This document shows positions 23,835 through 33,140 of a DNA stretch of 64,000 bases, one piece after another. The notes under the pieces are model-generated. The model did not search any database. It saw only the letters and a list, made by a program, of their open reading frames with translations, and had not been told where the DNA came from. Source of the DNA: Prauserella_A sp040645195 (lineage in GTDB: Bacteria > Actinomycetota > Actinomycetes > Mycobacteriales > Pseudonocardiaceae); assembly GCF_040645195.1 (NCBI RefSeq), contig NZ_JBEYXW010000022.1, positions 50,672 to 114,671 of the forward strand, written 5' to 3'. How positions within the stretch are numbered: position 1 is the first letter of the stretch; the number at the start of each line of letters is the position of its first letter. The translations under genes and the position numbers were made by a program.

Positions 23835-25238
23835 TCACCGGCCGGTTCCAGAGCGGGGGAGGGGCTCGGCGTTGTCGTCCTTCGTCCGCTCGACCTCGGC
23901 CGCCAGGGCGACCAGCATCTCGTCCGCCCCTCGCCGCGCGACGAGCTGCACGCCGATCGGCAGGCCGTCGTCGTCCACCCCAGCCGGGATGCTGATCGCG
24001 GGTAGCAGGGCGGCGTTGACCCAGCCGGTGAAGGCGGCGTGATCACGGGGACCCGCGGCCCGGCCCGCGATGACATCCGGGTAGTCCTGCTCGGCGTCCC
24101 AGGCCTGGGCCGCGGTTGTCGGTGTCAGGATCACGTCGGCATCGCCGAAGGTGCGCTCGATCTCGTCCCGGTACCGCGCGTACCGCCGGGCGATGTCCGG
24201 CTCGTCGACCGCCGCGCCCTCCTGCGCGGCGACGAGCCTTCGCAGGCTGTAATCGTCGACGCGGTCGGCGAAGTCGGGGAACTCCGCCACGAGCTCCGCG
24301 ACCACCGGACGGCTCAGCAGCCCGCCGAGCTCGCTCAGCTCGGCAAGATCTATGCGGAGCTCGCCGACGCGGACGTGATGCCCCAGCCCGCTGAGGAGGC
24401 GGGCCACGCCGCTCACGGCGTCCTGCAGCCGGGGATCAACCGGCAGGTCGTTGACGGCCCGCGCGACGTGAATGGTTTTGGGGGCCCCGTCGCCGATGAT
24501 CCCGCAGGTCCAGGGCGCCAGGTCCGTTGAGCCCGGCTCCGGTTGCGCGATCACCCGCAGCACCACGTCGAGATCCGCCACCGACCGGGTGATCGGCCCC
24601 ACCACGTCGAGGTCACCGAGCCAGACCGGGAAGCCCCCGCCCCGCGGAACCCGGCCCGGCGACGGCTTGAAGCCGACGACCCCGTTGTGCGCCGCCGGCC
24701 GCCGGACCGAACCACCCGCGTCGGTCCCCAGGGCGAACGCCGCGAAGCCCGCGGCGACCGCCGCGGCCGAGCCGCCGCTGGACCCGCCGGCGGTCAGCTC
24801 GGGGTTCCAGGGGTTCCGGGTGACCCCGAAGAGCCGGTTCCTGGTGTGCCCGTAGGCCGCGAACTCCGGCGTGTTGGTCTTGCCCAGCAGTACGGCACCC
24901 GCGTCCCGGAGCCTGGCGACGACGAGCTCGTCGTGATCCGGCACGAAGTCCTCGTATAGCGCCGAGCCCCACGTCGTCCGCAGGCCCTTCGTGAAGAGGT
25001 TGTCCTTGGCGAGGAAGGGCACGCCGTCCAGCTCGCTGCGGGCCTTGCCCCGGGCCCACCGGGCATCGGCTGCCCGCGCCTCCTCCTCGGCACGCGGGTT
25101 CAGCGTGACCACCGACCGCAGCGACGGGTCGAGCCGAGCGATCCGCTCCCGGTGCCAGGCCACGGCTTCGGACGGGGTGAGCAGTCCGGTCACGAAGTGC
25201 GTGACCACCGCGCTCAGCGGGAGTGTCGTCACGATCAT
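23835..25238 (-). CDS. Amidase (amidase signature family)
   Basis: This 467-residue hydrolase has the Ser-cisSer-Lys triad: Lys in VPFLAKDNLF, the glycine-serine loop TAGGSSGGSAAAVAAG and the nucleophile segment GTDAGGSVRRPAA. It releases ammonia or an amine from amides. ATG 25238 overlaps the MFS stop by four bases (ATGA). Being in an aromatic catabolic operon with a peptide-type ABC importer, it may open an amide-bearing aromatic substrate; that is inference. Confidence 0.88.
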   Translation of the reverse strand: MIVTTLPLSAVVTHFVTGLLTPSEAVAWHRERIARLDPSLRSVVTLNPRAEEEARAADARWARGKARSELDGVPFLAKDNLFTKGLRTTWGSALYEDFVPDHDELVVARLRDAGAVLLGKTNTPEFAAYGHTRNRLFGVTRNPWNPELTAGGSSGGSAAAVAAGFAAFALGTDAGGSVRRPAAHNGVVGFKPSPGRVPRGGGFPVWLGDLDVVGPITRSVADLDVVLRVIAQPEPGSTDLAPWTCGIIGDGAPKTIHVARAVNDLPVDPRLQDAVSGVARLLSGLGHHVRVGELRIDLAELSELGGLLSRPVVAELVAEFPDFADRVDDYSLRRLVAAQEGAAVDEPDIARRYARYRDEIERTFGDADVILTPTTAAQAWDAEQDYPDVIAGRAAGPRDHAAFTGWVNAALLPAISIPAGVDDDGLPIGVQLVARRGADEMLVALAAEVERTKDDNAEPLPRSGTGR

Positions 25239-26467
25239 GCTGATGCACCGCCCACCGGTTCCGCCGCCACCTTGTCCGCCTTTCGTTTGTTCCGCCCTGT
25301 GAACCGGGGCACGTACCGCGTCAGGAGGCCGGCGCCCACGAACCCGACCCCGGCGAGCGTGAGCGTGGCGAACGGCAGCGACGCCACGGCGATCAGCCAG
25401 GACACGACGAGCGGCGCAGCGGCCGAGCCGGAGTCGCCGAAGATCCGCCACGCCGCGAGGACTTTCGCGGGTGCTGCGGTGGGGGCGATGTCCGAGCCGA
25501 GCGTGAGCTGGATGCCGCTGCCTATCCCGTTCACGAAGCCGAGCAGGACCGCGACGACGAGGAGGGACTCGAACGAGTAGGCGAACGGGAGTGCCACGTG
25601 GCAGGCCGCGAGGCCGATCAGGCAGGGCAGGATGGCCCCCAGCCGCCCGAACCTGTCCATGATCTGGCCCGACGCGTAGAACGGGATCAGCTCGACGCCC
25701 GCCGAAATGCCTACGATGAGCGCGGTCTGCTGCGCGGACAGTCCGATGTGGACGCCCCAGAGCGGGATGAGGATCGTCTTCGACGCGCGGATCGCGGCGA
25801 GCATCGAGACGCCCGGCCCGAGGCGCAGCAGCACGTGCCGATGGGCCCGCACCGAGGTCACGGCCGAAGGGGAAGGCGGCGGGGCCTTGCGGGGATGCTC
25901 CGCTCCCCCCGGAGCCGGGAAGCTCTCCGGGTCAGGGAGCAGGAGCAGCACCGCGATCACGCTCAGGCAGGCGGCGATGTGTACGTAGAACACCGACTGC
26001 GTGCCGAGGGTGCTGATGAGGCCCACGGCCAGCCACGGCCCGAGGAACAGGCCAATGCGCATGGATCCGCCCAGGAGGGACAGCGACCGGGCTCGGCGCT
26101 CGTAGGGGACCATCACCGTCATGTAGGTGTGCCGGGCGAGTCCGAAGGTCGCGCCCGAGAAACCCAGCACCATCACGCCGATGGCGAGCTGGACCCAGCT
26201 CGCGGCGGTGAGACACACGACGGCCGCGCCGAGGCTCACGACCGCGGACATCAGCATCGCCCGCTGCTCACCGAAGCGACTGACGATCATCCCGCCGGGG
26301 AGGTCGCCGAGCAGCGTGCCGATCAGGATCCCGCCCGCGACGATGCCGCTGACCGCGAGGCTCCCGCCGAGCGACACGGTGAGGTCCGCCAGTACGGGGA
26401 GAATCGCCCCCTGTCCCAACGCGAAGATGAACGGAGGTAGATAGATCGCTACGTAGAATGCCTTCAT
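25235..26467 (-). CDS. MFS transporter
   Basis: The 410-residue protein has twelve hydrophobic segments. The family loop between segments 2 and 3 is seen as GDLPGGMIVSRFGEQRAML, and the matching loop in the second half as ASGQIMDRFGRLGA. ATG 26467 overlaps the stop of the ABC ATPase gene (ATGA). It may import the substrate or export a product of the pathway. Confidence 0.85.
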   Translation of the reverse strand: MKAFYVAIYLPPFIFALGQGAILPVLADLTVSLGGSLAVSGIVAGGILIGTLLGDLPGGMIVSRFGEQRAMLMSAVVSLGAAVVCLTAASWVQLAIGVMVLGFSGATFGLARHTYMTVMVPYERRARSLSLLGGSMRIGLFLGPWLAVGLISTLGTQSVFYVHIAACLSVIAVLLLLPDPESFPAPGGAEHPRKAPPPSPSAVTSVRAHRHVLLRLGPGVSMLAAIRASKTILIPLWGVHIGLSAQQTALIVGISAGVELIPFYASGQIMDRFGRLGAILPCLIGLAACHVALPFAYSFESLLVVAVLLGFVNGIGSGIQLTLGSDIAPTAAPAKVLAAWRIFGDSGSAAAPLVVSWLIAVASLPFATLTLAGVGFVGAGLLTRYVPRFTGRNKRKADKVAAEPVGGASA

Positions 26468-27489
26468 CGCCGTCCTCCGTGCTCCACTGAGCGGAGCTCG
26501 CGCCAGTGGTGACAGGCGACCCGGACCCCGTTCGCCAAGGTCTCCATGTCCGGTTGCTCTGCCTCGCACACCGCCGTGGCGTGCGCGCACCGAGCGGCGA
26601 AGGGACAGCCGGCCCCGACCGCTGTCACCGCCTTGTGCATCCGTTCGTTGCGAGTCGCCGCGGCGTCCGCCCGCCGTCGCCGCTGCTCCGCGGGATCCGG
26701 GATCGGGGCCGCCGCCAGGAGGATGCGTGTGTAGGGATGGGCCGGTGCGGCGTAGACGGCGTCGGCGGGCCCCTCCTCCATCACCCGGCCGCGGTAGAGG
26801 ATCACGATGCGGTGCGAGACGTGCCGCACCACGGCCAGGTCGTGCGAGACGAACAGGTAGCTCAGCCCGAGTTCGGTCTGGAGCGTCCGCAGTAGGTTCA
26901 GGACCTGCGCCTGGACGGAGAGGTCCAGGGAGCTGACCGGCTCATCGCAGATGATGAGCCGCGGATCGGTGACGAGCGCGCGGGCGATCGCGATGCGCTG
27001 ACGCTGACCTCCGGAGAACTGGTACGGATAGCGGTCGGCGACCTCCGGATCCAGGCCGACCTTCTCCAGTGCCCGGCCGACCTTGTGCTCCACGCCCTCC
27101 GCCGGGCTGCGTCGGTGCTTGGCCCTGAAGGGCTCGGCCAGCGTCTGGCCGATCTTCCGAGCCGGGTTGAGGCTGCTGTACGGGTCCTGGAAGATCACCT
27201 GCAGGTCCGCGCACAGCAGTCTCCGCTTCCGCGCGGACGCCCGCGTCAGCTGCTCGCCGGCGAAGGAGATCTCGCCCCCGGCGACCGGAGCCAGGCCGAG
27301 CACCGCACGACCGATCGTCGTCTTGCCCGAGCCGGACTCGCCGACGAGCCCGACGGTCTCGAACTCCCGCACTTGCAACGACGCGTCGTCGACGGCCCGG
27401 ACGACCCCGGCCCCCGCCTCGCCCCGGTAGTGCACCGAGAGCCCGGCGACGTCCAGCAGTACTTCACGTTCAGCGGCGACCGCTGTCAT
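26464..27489 (-). CDS. ABC transporter ATPase, DppF/OppF type
   Basis: The 341-residue ATPase has Walker A GESGSGKTT, Q-loop VIFQDPYSSLNP, signature FSGGQRQRIAIARAL, Walker B LIICDEPVSSLD and the C-terminal oligopeptide module with cysteines (GCPFAARCAHATAVCEAEQP). ATG 27489 overlaps the stop of the fused permease-ATPase gene. Together with the genes up to 32094 it forms a complete peptide/opine/nickel-type importer. Confidence 0.93.
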   Translation of the reverse strand: MTAVAAEREVLLDVAGLSVHYRGEAGAGVVRAVDDASLQVREFETVGLVGESGSGKTTIGRAVLGLAPVAGGEISFAGEQLTRASARKRRLLCADLQVIFQDPYSSLNPARKIGQTLAEPFRAKHRRSPAEGVEHKVGRALEKVGLDPEVADRYPYQFSGGQRQRIAIARALVTDPRLIICDEPVSSLDLSVQAQVLNLLRTLQTELGLSYLFVSHDLAVVRHVSHRIVILYRGRVMEEGPADAVYAAPAHPYTRILLAAAPIPDPAEQRRRRADAAATRNERMHKAVTAVGAGCPFAARCAHATAVCEAEQPDMETLANGVRVACHHWRELRSVEHGGRR

Positions 27490-29492
27490 CGTTCCCCTCC
27501 GTGGTCCACCGTCTCCAGGGTCAGGAGAGCCGGCCGGTCGACGTGGATGCATCGACACAGCCGCCCCGGCGCAGGTATCTCGAGTGGGACGCCGTGCTCG
27601 CCACAGGCCGCCGTCGCGTGGCCGCATCTCTCCTCGAAGTGACAGCCGACCGGCCAGTCACCCGGCGACGGCACGACGCCCGGAATCGTCGGGAGCATCT
27701 CCTCGGCTGCCCCGTGCTGTGGGTTCGCCTCGAGCAGGGCCGTCGTGTAGGGGTGCAACGGGCGCGTGAAGACGGCCTCGATCGACGCGTCCTCCACCAC
27801 CTGGCCTGCGTACATGACGACGGCCCTGTCGCACATGTCCGCGAGGACACCCCAGTCGTGCGTGATCAGCAGGATCGCCATTCCGCGCTCGTGGCGGATC
27901 TCGCGGAGCAGATCGAGAATCTCGGCCTGCACCGTCACGTCGAGCGCCGTGGTCGGCTCGTCCGCGATCAGGAGGTCCGGGTCACCGGCGAGCGCCCGGG
28001 CGATGGAGACGCGCTGGGCCATGCCACCGGACAGCTCGTGGGGGTAGCGGCGCGCGACCTGCTCGGGATCGGGCAGGTGCACGCTGCGCAGGAGATCGAC
28101 GGCCCGCCGCTCGGCGTCGGCCCGACTCAGCCCGGACTGGTGGCGCCGCACCACCTCCGCCAACTGCCAGCCGATCCGGAACGCAGGGTTGAGGCTCACC
28201 ATCGGCTCCTGCGAGACCAGGGCGATCTCCTTGCCCCGGATCCGCCGCAGCTCGGCTTCGGAGAGGGCGGTGAGGTCGCGTCCGCCGTACCAGATGTGGC
28301 CCGACGTGACGTGCGCCCCGTCCGGCAGCAGCCCCATCACCGCGGTCGCCGTCGTCGTCTTGCCGCAGCCCGACTCGCCGACCAGACCGACGATCTCGCC
28401 GGGCGCGACCTCGAACCGGACCCCCTCGACGAGCAGTGTTTCTCCGCCGCTCGGCTTGGTCACCGCGACACCGAAGTCCTCGACCGCGAGCAGCACATCG
28501 CTCCCGGGACCGGCGTCCTCCGGCGGTGCCGCTCCGACCGCCGGCTTCCCCGATCCGCTCGCGGGCCGTCTGCGGGCCGCGAGCAGCAGCCTGCTGCCCT
28601 GCCGGGACCAGCCCTCCGCGCCGGCGTCCCGCAGGGAGTCGGCGAGCACGCCGAACGCGAGGGTGGTGAGCACCGTCGCCAGCCCGGCGGGCCAGATCAG
28701 CCACGGTTGCAGGGCGATGTTCGAGATGCCGTCCGCGATCAGACCACCCCAGCTCGGCGCGGGGGCGGGCACGAGCAGACCCAGGAAGGCCAGGCCCGTC
28801 TGGACCTGCAGGGCGATGCCCGCGACGATCGCCATCTGTACGACGACCGATCCCGTCACACGCGGCAGGACGTGTCGCGTCAGGATGAACGTCCAGCTGA
28901 CGCCGGACACGATGGCGGCGTCGACGTACAGCTCCTCCCGGACGGAGAGCGCGACGGACCTGACGATCCGTGCCAGCCGAGGGGCGTAGAGAATGCCGAA
29001 GGCGCCCATCGCCAACCACTGGTTCGCCGGGTAGACGGCGAGCACCACGAGCTGGATGATCAGGCCGGGCAACGAGAGCACCAGATCGGAACCCCAGTTG
29101 ATCATCGCGTCGACCCTGCCGCCGAAGAAGCCGGCGATCATCCCGATGGGCATACCCAGGAGCAGGACGACGAGAACGGTGATCCCCACCCCCTCCATCG
29201 TCGGCCCGGCGCCCGCGAGCAGCCGTTCGAAGACGTCCCGCCCCAGTCCGTCCGTGCCCAGCCAATGCGCTGAGCTCGGACCGGACAGCATCCCGGTCGC
29301 GTCGCCGGCGAACTGCGTGACGACGTCCGGCCGCAGCCTGGGATAGATGACGCCGATCGCCGTGACCACCCCCAGGAAGACGATCGACACGACGGCTTCG
29401 GGCTTGCGGAGCAGCCGGCGCCAGAGTCGGGGCGCGGGTGCCCGGCGGGGCGAGGCGTTCAGCGTTGCCATAAGAGCTTGGGTCTCGGTCAT
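27486..29492 (-). CDS. Fused ABC permease (DppC type) and ATPase (DppD type)
   Basis: This 668-residue protein joins two subunits. Residues 1-300 are a permease with about six membrane segments and the EAA loop (EELYVDAAIVSGVSW). Residues about 335-640 are an ATPase with GESGCGKTT, signature ELSGGMAQRVSIARAL, Walker B LLIADEPTTALD and the Cys-containing C-terminal module. Such fusions are known in actinobacteria. The start overlaps the DppB-type gene stop (ATGA). Having one polypeptide fixes subunit ratio. Confidence 0.92.
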   Translation of the reverse strand: MTETQALMATLNASPRRAPAPRLWRRLLRKPEAVVSIVFLGVVTAIGVIYPRLRPDVVTQFAGDATGMLSGPSSAHWLGTDGLGRDVFERLLAGAGPTMEGVGITVLVVLLLGMPIGMIAGFFGGRVDAMINWGSDLVLSLPGLIIQLVVLAVYPANQWLAMGAFGILYAPRLARIVRSVALSVREELYVDAAIVSGVSWTFILTRHVLPRVTGSVVVQMAIVAGIALQVQTGLAFLGLLVPAPAPSWGGLIADGISNIALQPWLIWPAGLATVLTTLAFGVLADSLRDAGAEGWSRQGSRLLLAARRRPASGSGKPAVGAAPPEDAGPGSDVLLAVEDFGVAVTKPSGGETLLVEGVRFEVAPGEIVGLVGESGCGKTTTATAVMGLLPDGAHVTSGHIWYGGRDLTALSEAELRRIRGKEIALVSQEPMVSLNPAFRIGWQLAEVVRRHQSGLSRADAERRAVDLLRSVHLPDPEQVARRYPHELSGGMAQRVSIARALAGDPDLLIADEPTTALDVTVQAEILDLLREIRHERGMAILLITHDWGVLADMCDRAVVMYAGQVVEDASIEAVFTRPLHPYTTALLEANPQHGAAEEMLPTIPGVVPSPGDWPVGCHFEERCGHATAACGEHGVPLEIPAPGRLCRCIHVDRPALLTLETVDHGGER

Positions 29493-30529
29493 CCCTTACG
29501 CACCTTCGGGTTCAACCAGGCGTAGCTCACGTCGACGAGGACGTTGATCGCCACGACCATCACGGCGAAATAGACGATCAGGCCCTGGATCATCGGGAGG
29601 TCGTGCTTCTGCACCGACGTGACCGACAGCAGGCCCAGGCCCGGGAGCGCGAACAGTGCCTCGACCAGCACCGCACCTCCGACCAGGCTCACCGCGCTCA
29701 GGCCGATGACCGTGACGGCGCGCGGCGCGGCGTTCTTCAGCGCGTGCCGGAAGATGATGGACGGGTAGCTGACCCCGCTGGCCAGCGCCATCCGGACGTA
29801 CTCGCTCCCCATGATCTCGGCCATCGCCTCGCGCACCTGCTTGGCGACGGTCGCCGTCGAGCTGAGACCGAGTGCGGCGACGGGCAGGATCAGAGACTGC
29901 AGCCAGAGGTCGGCGCCGTCGCCGAACGCGACGTAGCCGGACGCGGGCAGCAGGCCGAGGCTCACGCTGAGCCAGCTGATCAGCAGTGCCCCGATCCAGA
30001 ACGACGGCGTGGCGAAACCGATCATGGCCACGATGTCGATCAGCCGGGAGATCCAGTTGCGCCGCACTGCGCTCAGCACGCCGACGACGATTCCGGCGAC
30101 CGCGATGACCAGCAGCGCGCCCACCATGAGCCACAGCGTGACCGGCAGCCGCTCGGTGATGACCGACACGACGTCCTCGTTCGTGGCCAGCGAGGTTCCG
30201 AGATCGCCGCGCACGGCGGCCCCGAGCCAGTTCGTGTACTGGTTCCACAGTGGAAGGTCCAGGCCGAGCTCCTGCCGCAGGGCCGCGTACGCCTCGGCGG
30301 AGGCCTGGTCGCCGAGGATGTCGCGCGCGGCGTCGCCTGGGATGAACGAGATCAGGATGAAGTTGATCGCGCTCGCGGCGAGGAGCAGCGGGACCAGGGT
30401 CAGGGCCCGGCGCAGCATCGTTCCGAGCAGCCAGTGCCGGCCGAGCCATCGGTGCGCCGAGCCGTACGCCCACCTCAGCGGGCCGGGAGACGGTTCGCCG
30501 GGAGCGACGTCCAGTTTCGCGCTGGTCAC
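29489..30529 (-). CDS. ABC transporter permease, DppB type
   Basis: The 346-residue membrane protein has a first segment (RALTLVPLLLAASAINFILI), a large outside loop with FIPGDAARDILG, and five more segments. The EAA-like coupling loop is EYVRMALASGVSYPSIIFRH. The end DVSYAWLNPKVR is typical of DppB proteins. GTG 30529 is chosen because it overlaps the binding-protein stop as GTGA. Confidence 0.9.
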   Translation of the reverse strand: MTSAKLDVAPGEPSPGPLRWAYGSAHRWLGRHWLLGTMLRRALTLVPLLLAASAINFILISFIPGDAARDILGDQASAEAYAALRQELGLDLPLWNQYTNWLGAAVRGDLGTSLATNEDVVSVITERLPVTLWLMVGALLVIAVAGIVVGVLSAVRRNWISRLIDIVAMIGFATPSFWIGALLISWLSVSLGLLPASGYVAFGDGADLWLQSLILPVAALGLSSTATVAKQVREAMAEIMGSEYVRMALASGVSYPSIIFRHALKNAAPRAVTVIGLSAVSLVGGAVLVEALFALPGLGLLSVTSVQKHDLPMIQGLIVYFAVMVVAINVLVDVSYAWLNPKVRKG

Positions 30530-32094
30530 TTCGGTTCCACGAGGTTCAGCCGTGCCATGGAGTACGCGAACCGGGAGTCCGAACTCGCGATCGGTGCGAT
30601 CTTGTCCGGGTCGTAGACGAAGATCTGGTCGATGTCGAAGACCGGGGCGAAGTAGGCCTGCTCCTGAGCACGCTCGACGACCTGGTGCATCAGGGCGATC
30701 GACTCGTCCGCGGGTGCGGTGAGGGCCTTCTGAAACGCGGCGTCGATCTCCGGGTCGTTCCACTCCGGCGTCGACACCCGGAACGTCGCCTTGCCACCCC
30801 AGAACGAGGCGTAGTTGAACAGGTTGTAGTTGACCGGCCACAGCGCGACGAATGTCTCCCGCTGCCCGCTCTGGAAGAGCTGTAGCTGAGAGCTGGTCTG
30901 ATCGACCTCGATCTTCATGGTGATCCCGATGTCCATTAGGGACTGCGCGATCGCCTGGCACTGCGTGAGGTTCGTCGCGGCGCACGAGGTGTTCGTGGCG
31001 AAGCCGTTCGGGTAGCCGGCCTCCGCCAGCAGCGCCCGCGCCCGCTCCGGATCGTGACCGTAGCGGCCGCGCAGGTCTGCACTGTCCCCGTCGAGGGTCG
31101 TCAGGGCGCTCGTCGGAGTGCCGTACCCGACGTTCGTCACCTGATTGATGCTCTCCCGGTCGAGCGCGTAGTTGACGGCCTGCCGCACCCGGATGTCGCT
31201 GAAGGGGCCGGTCTCCAGGTTCCCGAAGAAGAGCAGGTCGGTGTTCCCGACGAAGCTCGCCGTGGCCATTCCGGAGCTCTCGGCGGTCTTGACCGTGGGG
31301 AAGGTCGTTCCTCCGGCCAGGTACATGTCGACCTGGCCGGTCTGAACCGCCTGCAGGAGCGTCGAGGGGTTCGAGATGACCCGGTAGACGACCTTGTCCC
31401 AGCGCGTGCGGCTGTCCGCGTCGAAGTAGAACTCGTTCGGGACGAACGTGTAGTGGTCACCGGTGACGGTTTCGGCGGGGTCGAGCTTGTACGGCCCGGC
31501 CCCCGCGGGGTTCGTCGCCAGGCCGTCGGGGTCGGCGACCGCGTTCGGTGATGCGATCCCACCCCAGCCCTGGGTCCAGGACGAGAGAACCCACGGAACC
31601 AGCGGATTGGCCTCGGCCAGGTTGAGCCTGACCTCCCATTCGCTGACGACATCGACCGAACCGACCTTCAGCGCGGCCTGGAACGGGCCCGGGGTCGCCG
31701 CCATGTACTCGAACCACGTCTTCGCGGCGGCCGCGTTGACCTGCGATCCGTCGGAGAACTTCGCGTCCTGGCGGAACGTCAACTGGAAGGTGGTGTTGCC
31801 CTCACCCACGTACCCGAAGGACTCCGCGAGCCCGGGGCTGATCGTGCCGTCCTCCTCCAGCGTGAGAATGCTCTGGTTGGTCAGCGGCAGGTAGCTGGCG
31901 AACAGTGCCTGGGCCGGGTTCAGGTTGGGGAACGGAGCAGCTGCGGCACCGATCGTGAGGGTGCGGTCGCCGGCGGCGCTCGACCCACCGGCGTCGTCTG
32001 ACGACGTCCCGCAGGACGCCAGGAGCAACGCGGCTGCCAAGAATGGCACTATGGCTGGCTTCAGTGATCGTCGCACCATCGAGCTCTGCTCCAC
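30526..32094 (-). CDS. ABC substrate-binding lipoprotein, family 5
   Basis: The 522-residue protein delivers substrate to the importer. The signal is of lipoprotein type with the lipobox LLASC near residues 24-28. Family motifs are LNPAQALFASYLPLTNQSIL, FRQDAKFSDGSQVNAAAA and IRVRQAVNYALDRESI. Family members bind peptides, opines, heme or nickel, so the ligand cannot be stated. A candidate operator (32275-32291) lies in the 308-base gap upstream, so the gene probably has its own promoter. Confidence 0.92.
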   Translation of the reverse strand: MEQSSMVRRSLKPAIVPFLAAALLLASCGTSSDDAGGSSAAGDRTLTIGAAAAPFPNLNPAQALFASYLPLTNQSILTLEEDGTISPGLAESFGYVGEGNTTFQLTFRQDAKFSDGSQVNAAAAKTWFEYMAATPGPFQAALKVGSVDVVSEWEVRLNLAEANPLVPWVLSSWTQGWGGIASPNAVADPDGLATNPAGAGPYKLDPAETVTGDHYTFVPNEFYFDADSRTRWDKVVYRVISNPSTLLQAVQTGQVDMYLAGGTTFPTVKTAESSGMATASFVGNTDLLFFGNLETGPFSDIRVRQAVNYALDRESINQVTNVGYGTPTSALTTLDGDSADLRGRYGHDPERARALLAEAGYPNGFATNTSCAATNLTQCQAIAQSLMDIGITMKIEVDQTSSQLQLFQSGQRETFVALWPVNYNLFNYASFWGGKATFRVSTPEWNDPEIDAAFQKALTAPADESIALMHQVVERAQEQAYFAPVFDIDQIFVYDPDKIAPIASSDSRFAYSMARLNLVEPK

Positions 32095-32274
32095 TCTCGT
32101 GATGGCCTGCCAGGGTTCGGGGCTGGCAAATGCCGGTCGTCGTTCGGGTCAACGTGCGTTCGTGAAGGCTCAGCAAATCGAGATCCGCGGCCGGGTATAT
32201 CCCATTTCGCGGAGGAGCCCGGGGGAATTCCGAATCTGTATTGTGCAGTTCATCGCTACGCTGCCGTAGATGCG

Positions 32275-32291
32275 GTTCCATCGCATGGAAC
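32275..32291. promoter_or_regulatory. Operator box A (GTTCC-N7-GGAAC)
   Basis: GTTCC-ATCGCAT-GGAAC is a perfect palindrome, with ATCGCAT extending symmetry. It lies 181 bases before the start of the binding-protein gene in the otherwise empty gap 32095-32402. Confidence 0.65.
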
Positions 32292-32402
32292 GGTTCTGCA
32301 CTACCACCAATGTCGCGGTCTTCCCAGGACACGCCCGAGGTCCGCAGACCGCACCGCGATCGAGGGCCCGTCGCGCGGTCGAGCTGCGGAGCCGGCCGGA
32401 CA

Positions 32403-32714
32403 CTAGGTCTCCGGGATGCTGACGTAGATGTCGCCGTCGCGGATCTCGACGGCGTAAGTCGCGATCGGCGCGGTCGCCGGAGCCGTCATCGCCTCGCCGG
32501 TGCGGATGCAGAACTGTGCGAAGTGCAGCGAGCACTCGATGCGATCGTCGTCGACATATCCGTCCGAAAGGAAGAAGTGGTCGTGGCTGCAGATGTTGCT
32601 GGTCGCGTACACCTCGCCGCCGATGTTGTAGACCGCGACCGGCGGCTCGGCGCTCGCCTGCCTGACCTCTCCCTCCTTCAGTTCGGCTACTGGGCAGACC
32701 CTGATGACTGACAA
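32403..32714 (-). CDS. Rieske-type ferredoxin
   Basis: This 103-residue electron carrier feeds a ring-hydroxylating dioxygenase. The [2Fe-2S] ligands are in CSHDHFFLSDG (Cys, His) and CSLHFAQFCIRTG (Cys, His). The start is TTG 32714 (LSVIRVCPVAELKEGEV), because GGAGG lies eight bases upstream and the family begins here. It is the first gene of the leftward run; the IclR gene is divergent, with operator box B between them. Confidence 0.9.
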   Translation of the reverse strand: MSVIRVCPVAELKEGEVRQASAEPPVAVYNIGGEVYATSNICSHDHFFLSDGYVDDDRIECSLHFAQFCIRTGEAMTAPATAPIATYAVEIRDGDIYVSIPET

Positions 32715-32906
32715 CGGCGAACCTCCGATCCTCGGGCGTTCTCGGGGTGGGCTCTGCCGGCGAACTCCCGCTCCGCTCCGCGCCGGCAGAGCCCGTCGCC
32801 CCTCTTCAGTGCGGGCGGTCCACCGTGGACCCCCTCGTTCCGTCCCCACGGAGGCGCGAAGCTCGTCGCCATCCTCCCTGCGGAGCGATCGCCAGGCAAA
32901 GACCGG

Positions 32907-32923
32907 GTTCCGTACCATGGACC
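32907..32923. promoter_or_regulatory. Operator box B (GTTCC-N7-GGACC)
   Basis: GTTCC-GTACCAT-GGACC differs from box A by one base in the arms. It lies in the gap 32715-33140 between the divergent ferredoxin and IclR genes, a position suited to control both. Nothing else is recognised in this gap. Confidence 0.6.
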
Positions 32924-33140
32924 GTTTCTCAATAAAAGCGACTGGTCGCAGAATTATGATCGTTCAAGCTTCTTGTGTGGCTCGATTCGTTCCCGAACCG
33001 GAGGTACGTGATTTAACCTGATCGAATCGGCCGAGGCCTTCTCCGTCGTTGCCGGAGGCCTCATGATCCAGTAGATCAAGTGTGTGCAGAGCGCTGTATC
33101 GCAGAGTCGCAGGCGGCGTCGTGTCAGGGAGGACCAACCC

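Noticed and set aside
27501..29273. 590-codon open frame on the plus strand
   Set aside because: It is the complementary shadow of the fused ABC permease-ATPase gene. High GC keeps stops rare on the opposite strand, and the translation is rich in Arg, Gly and Asp with no domain.
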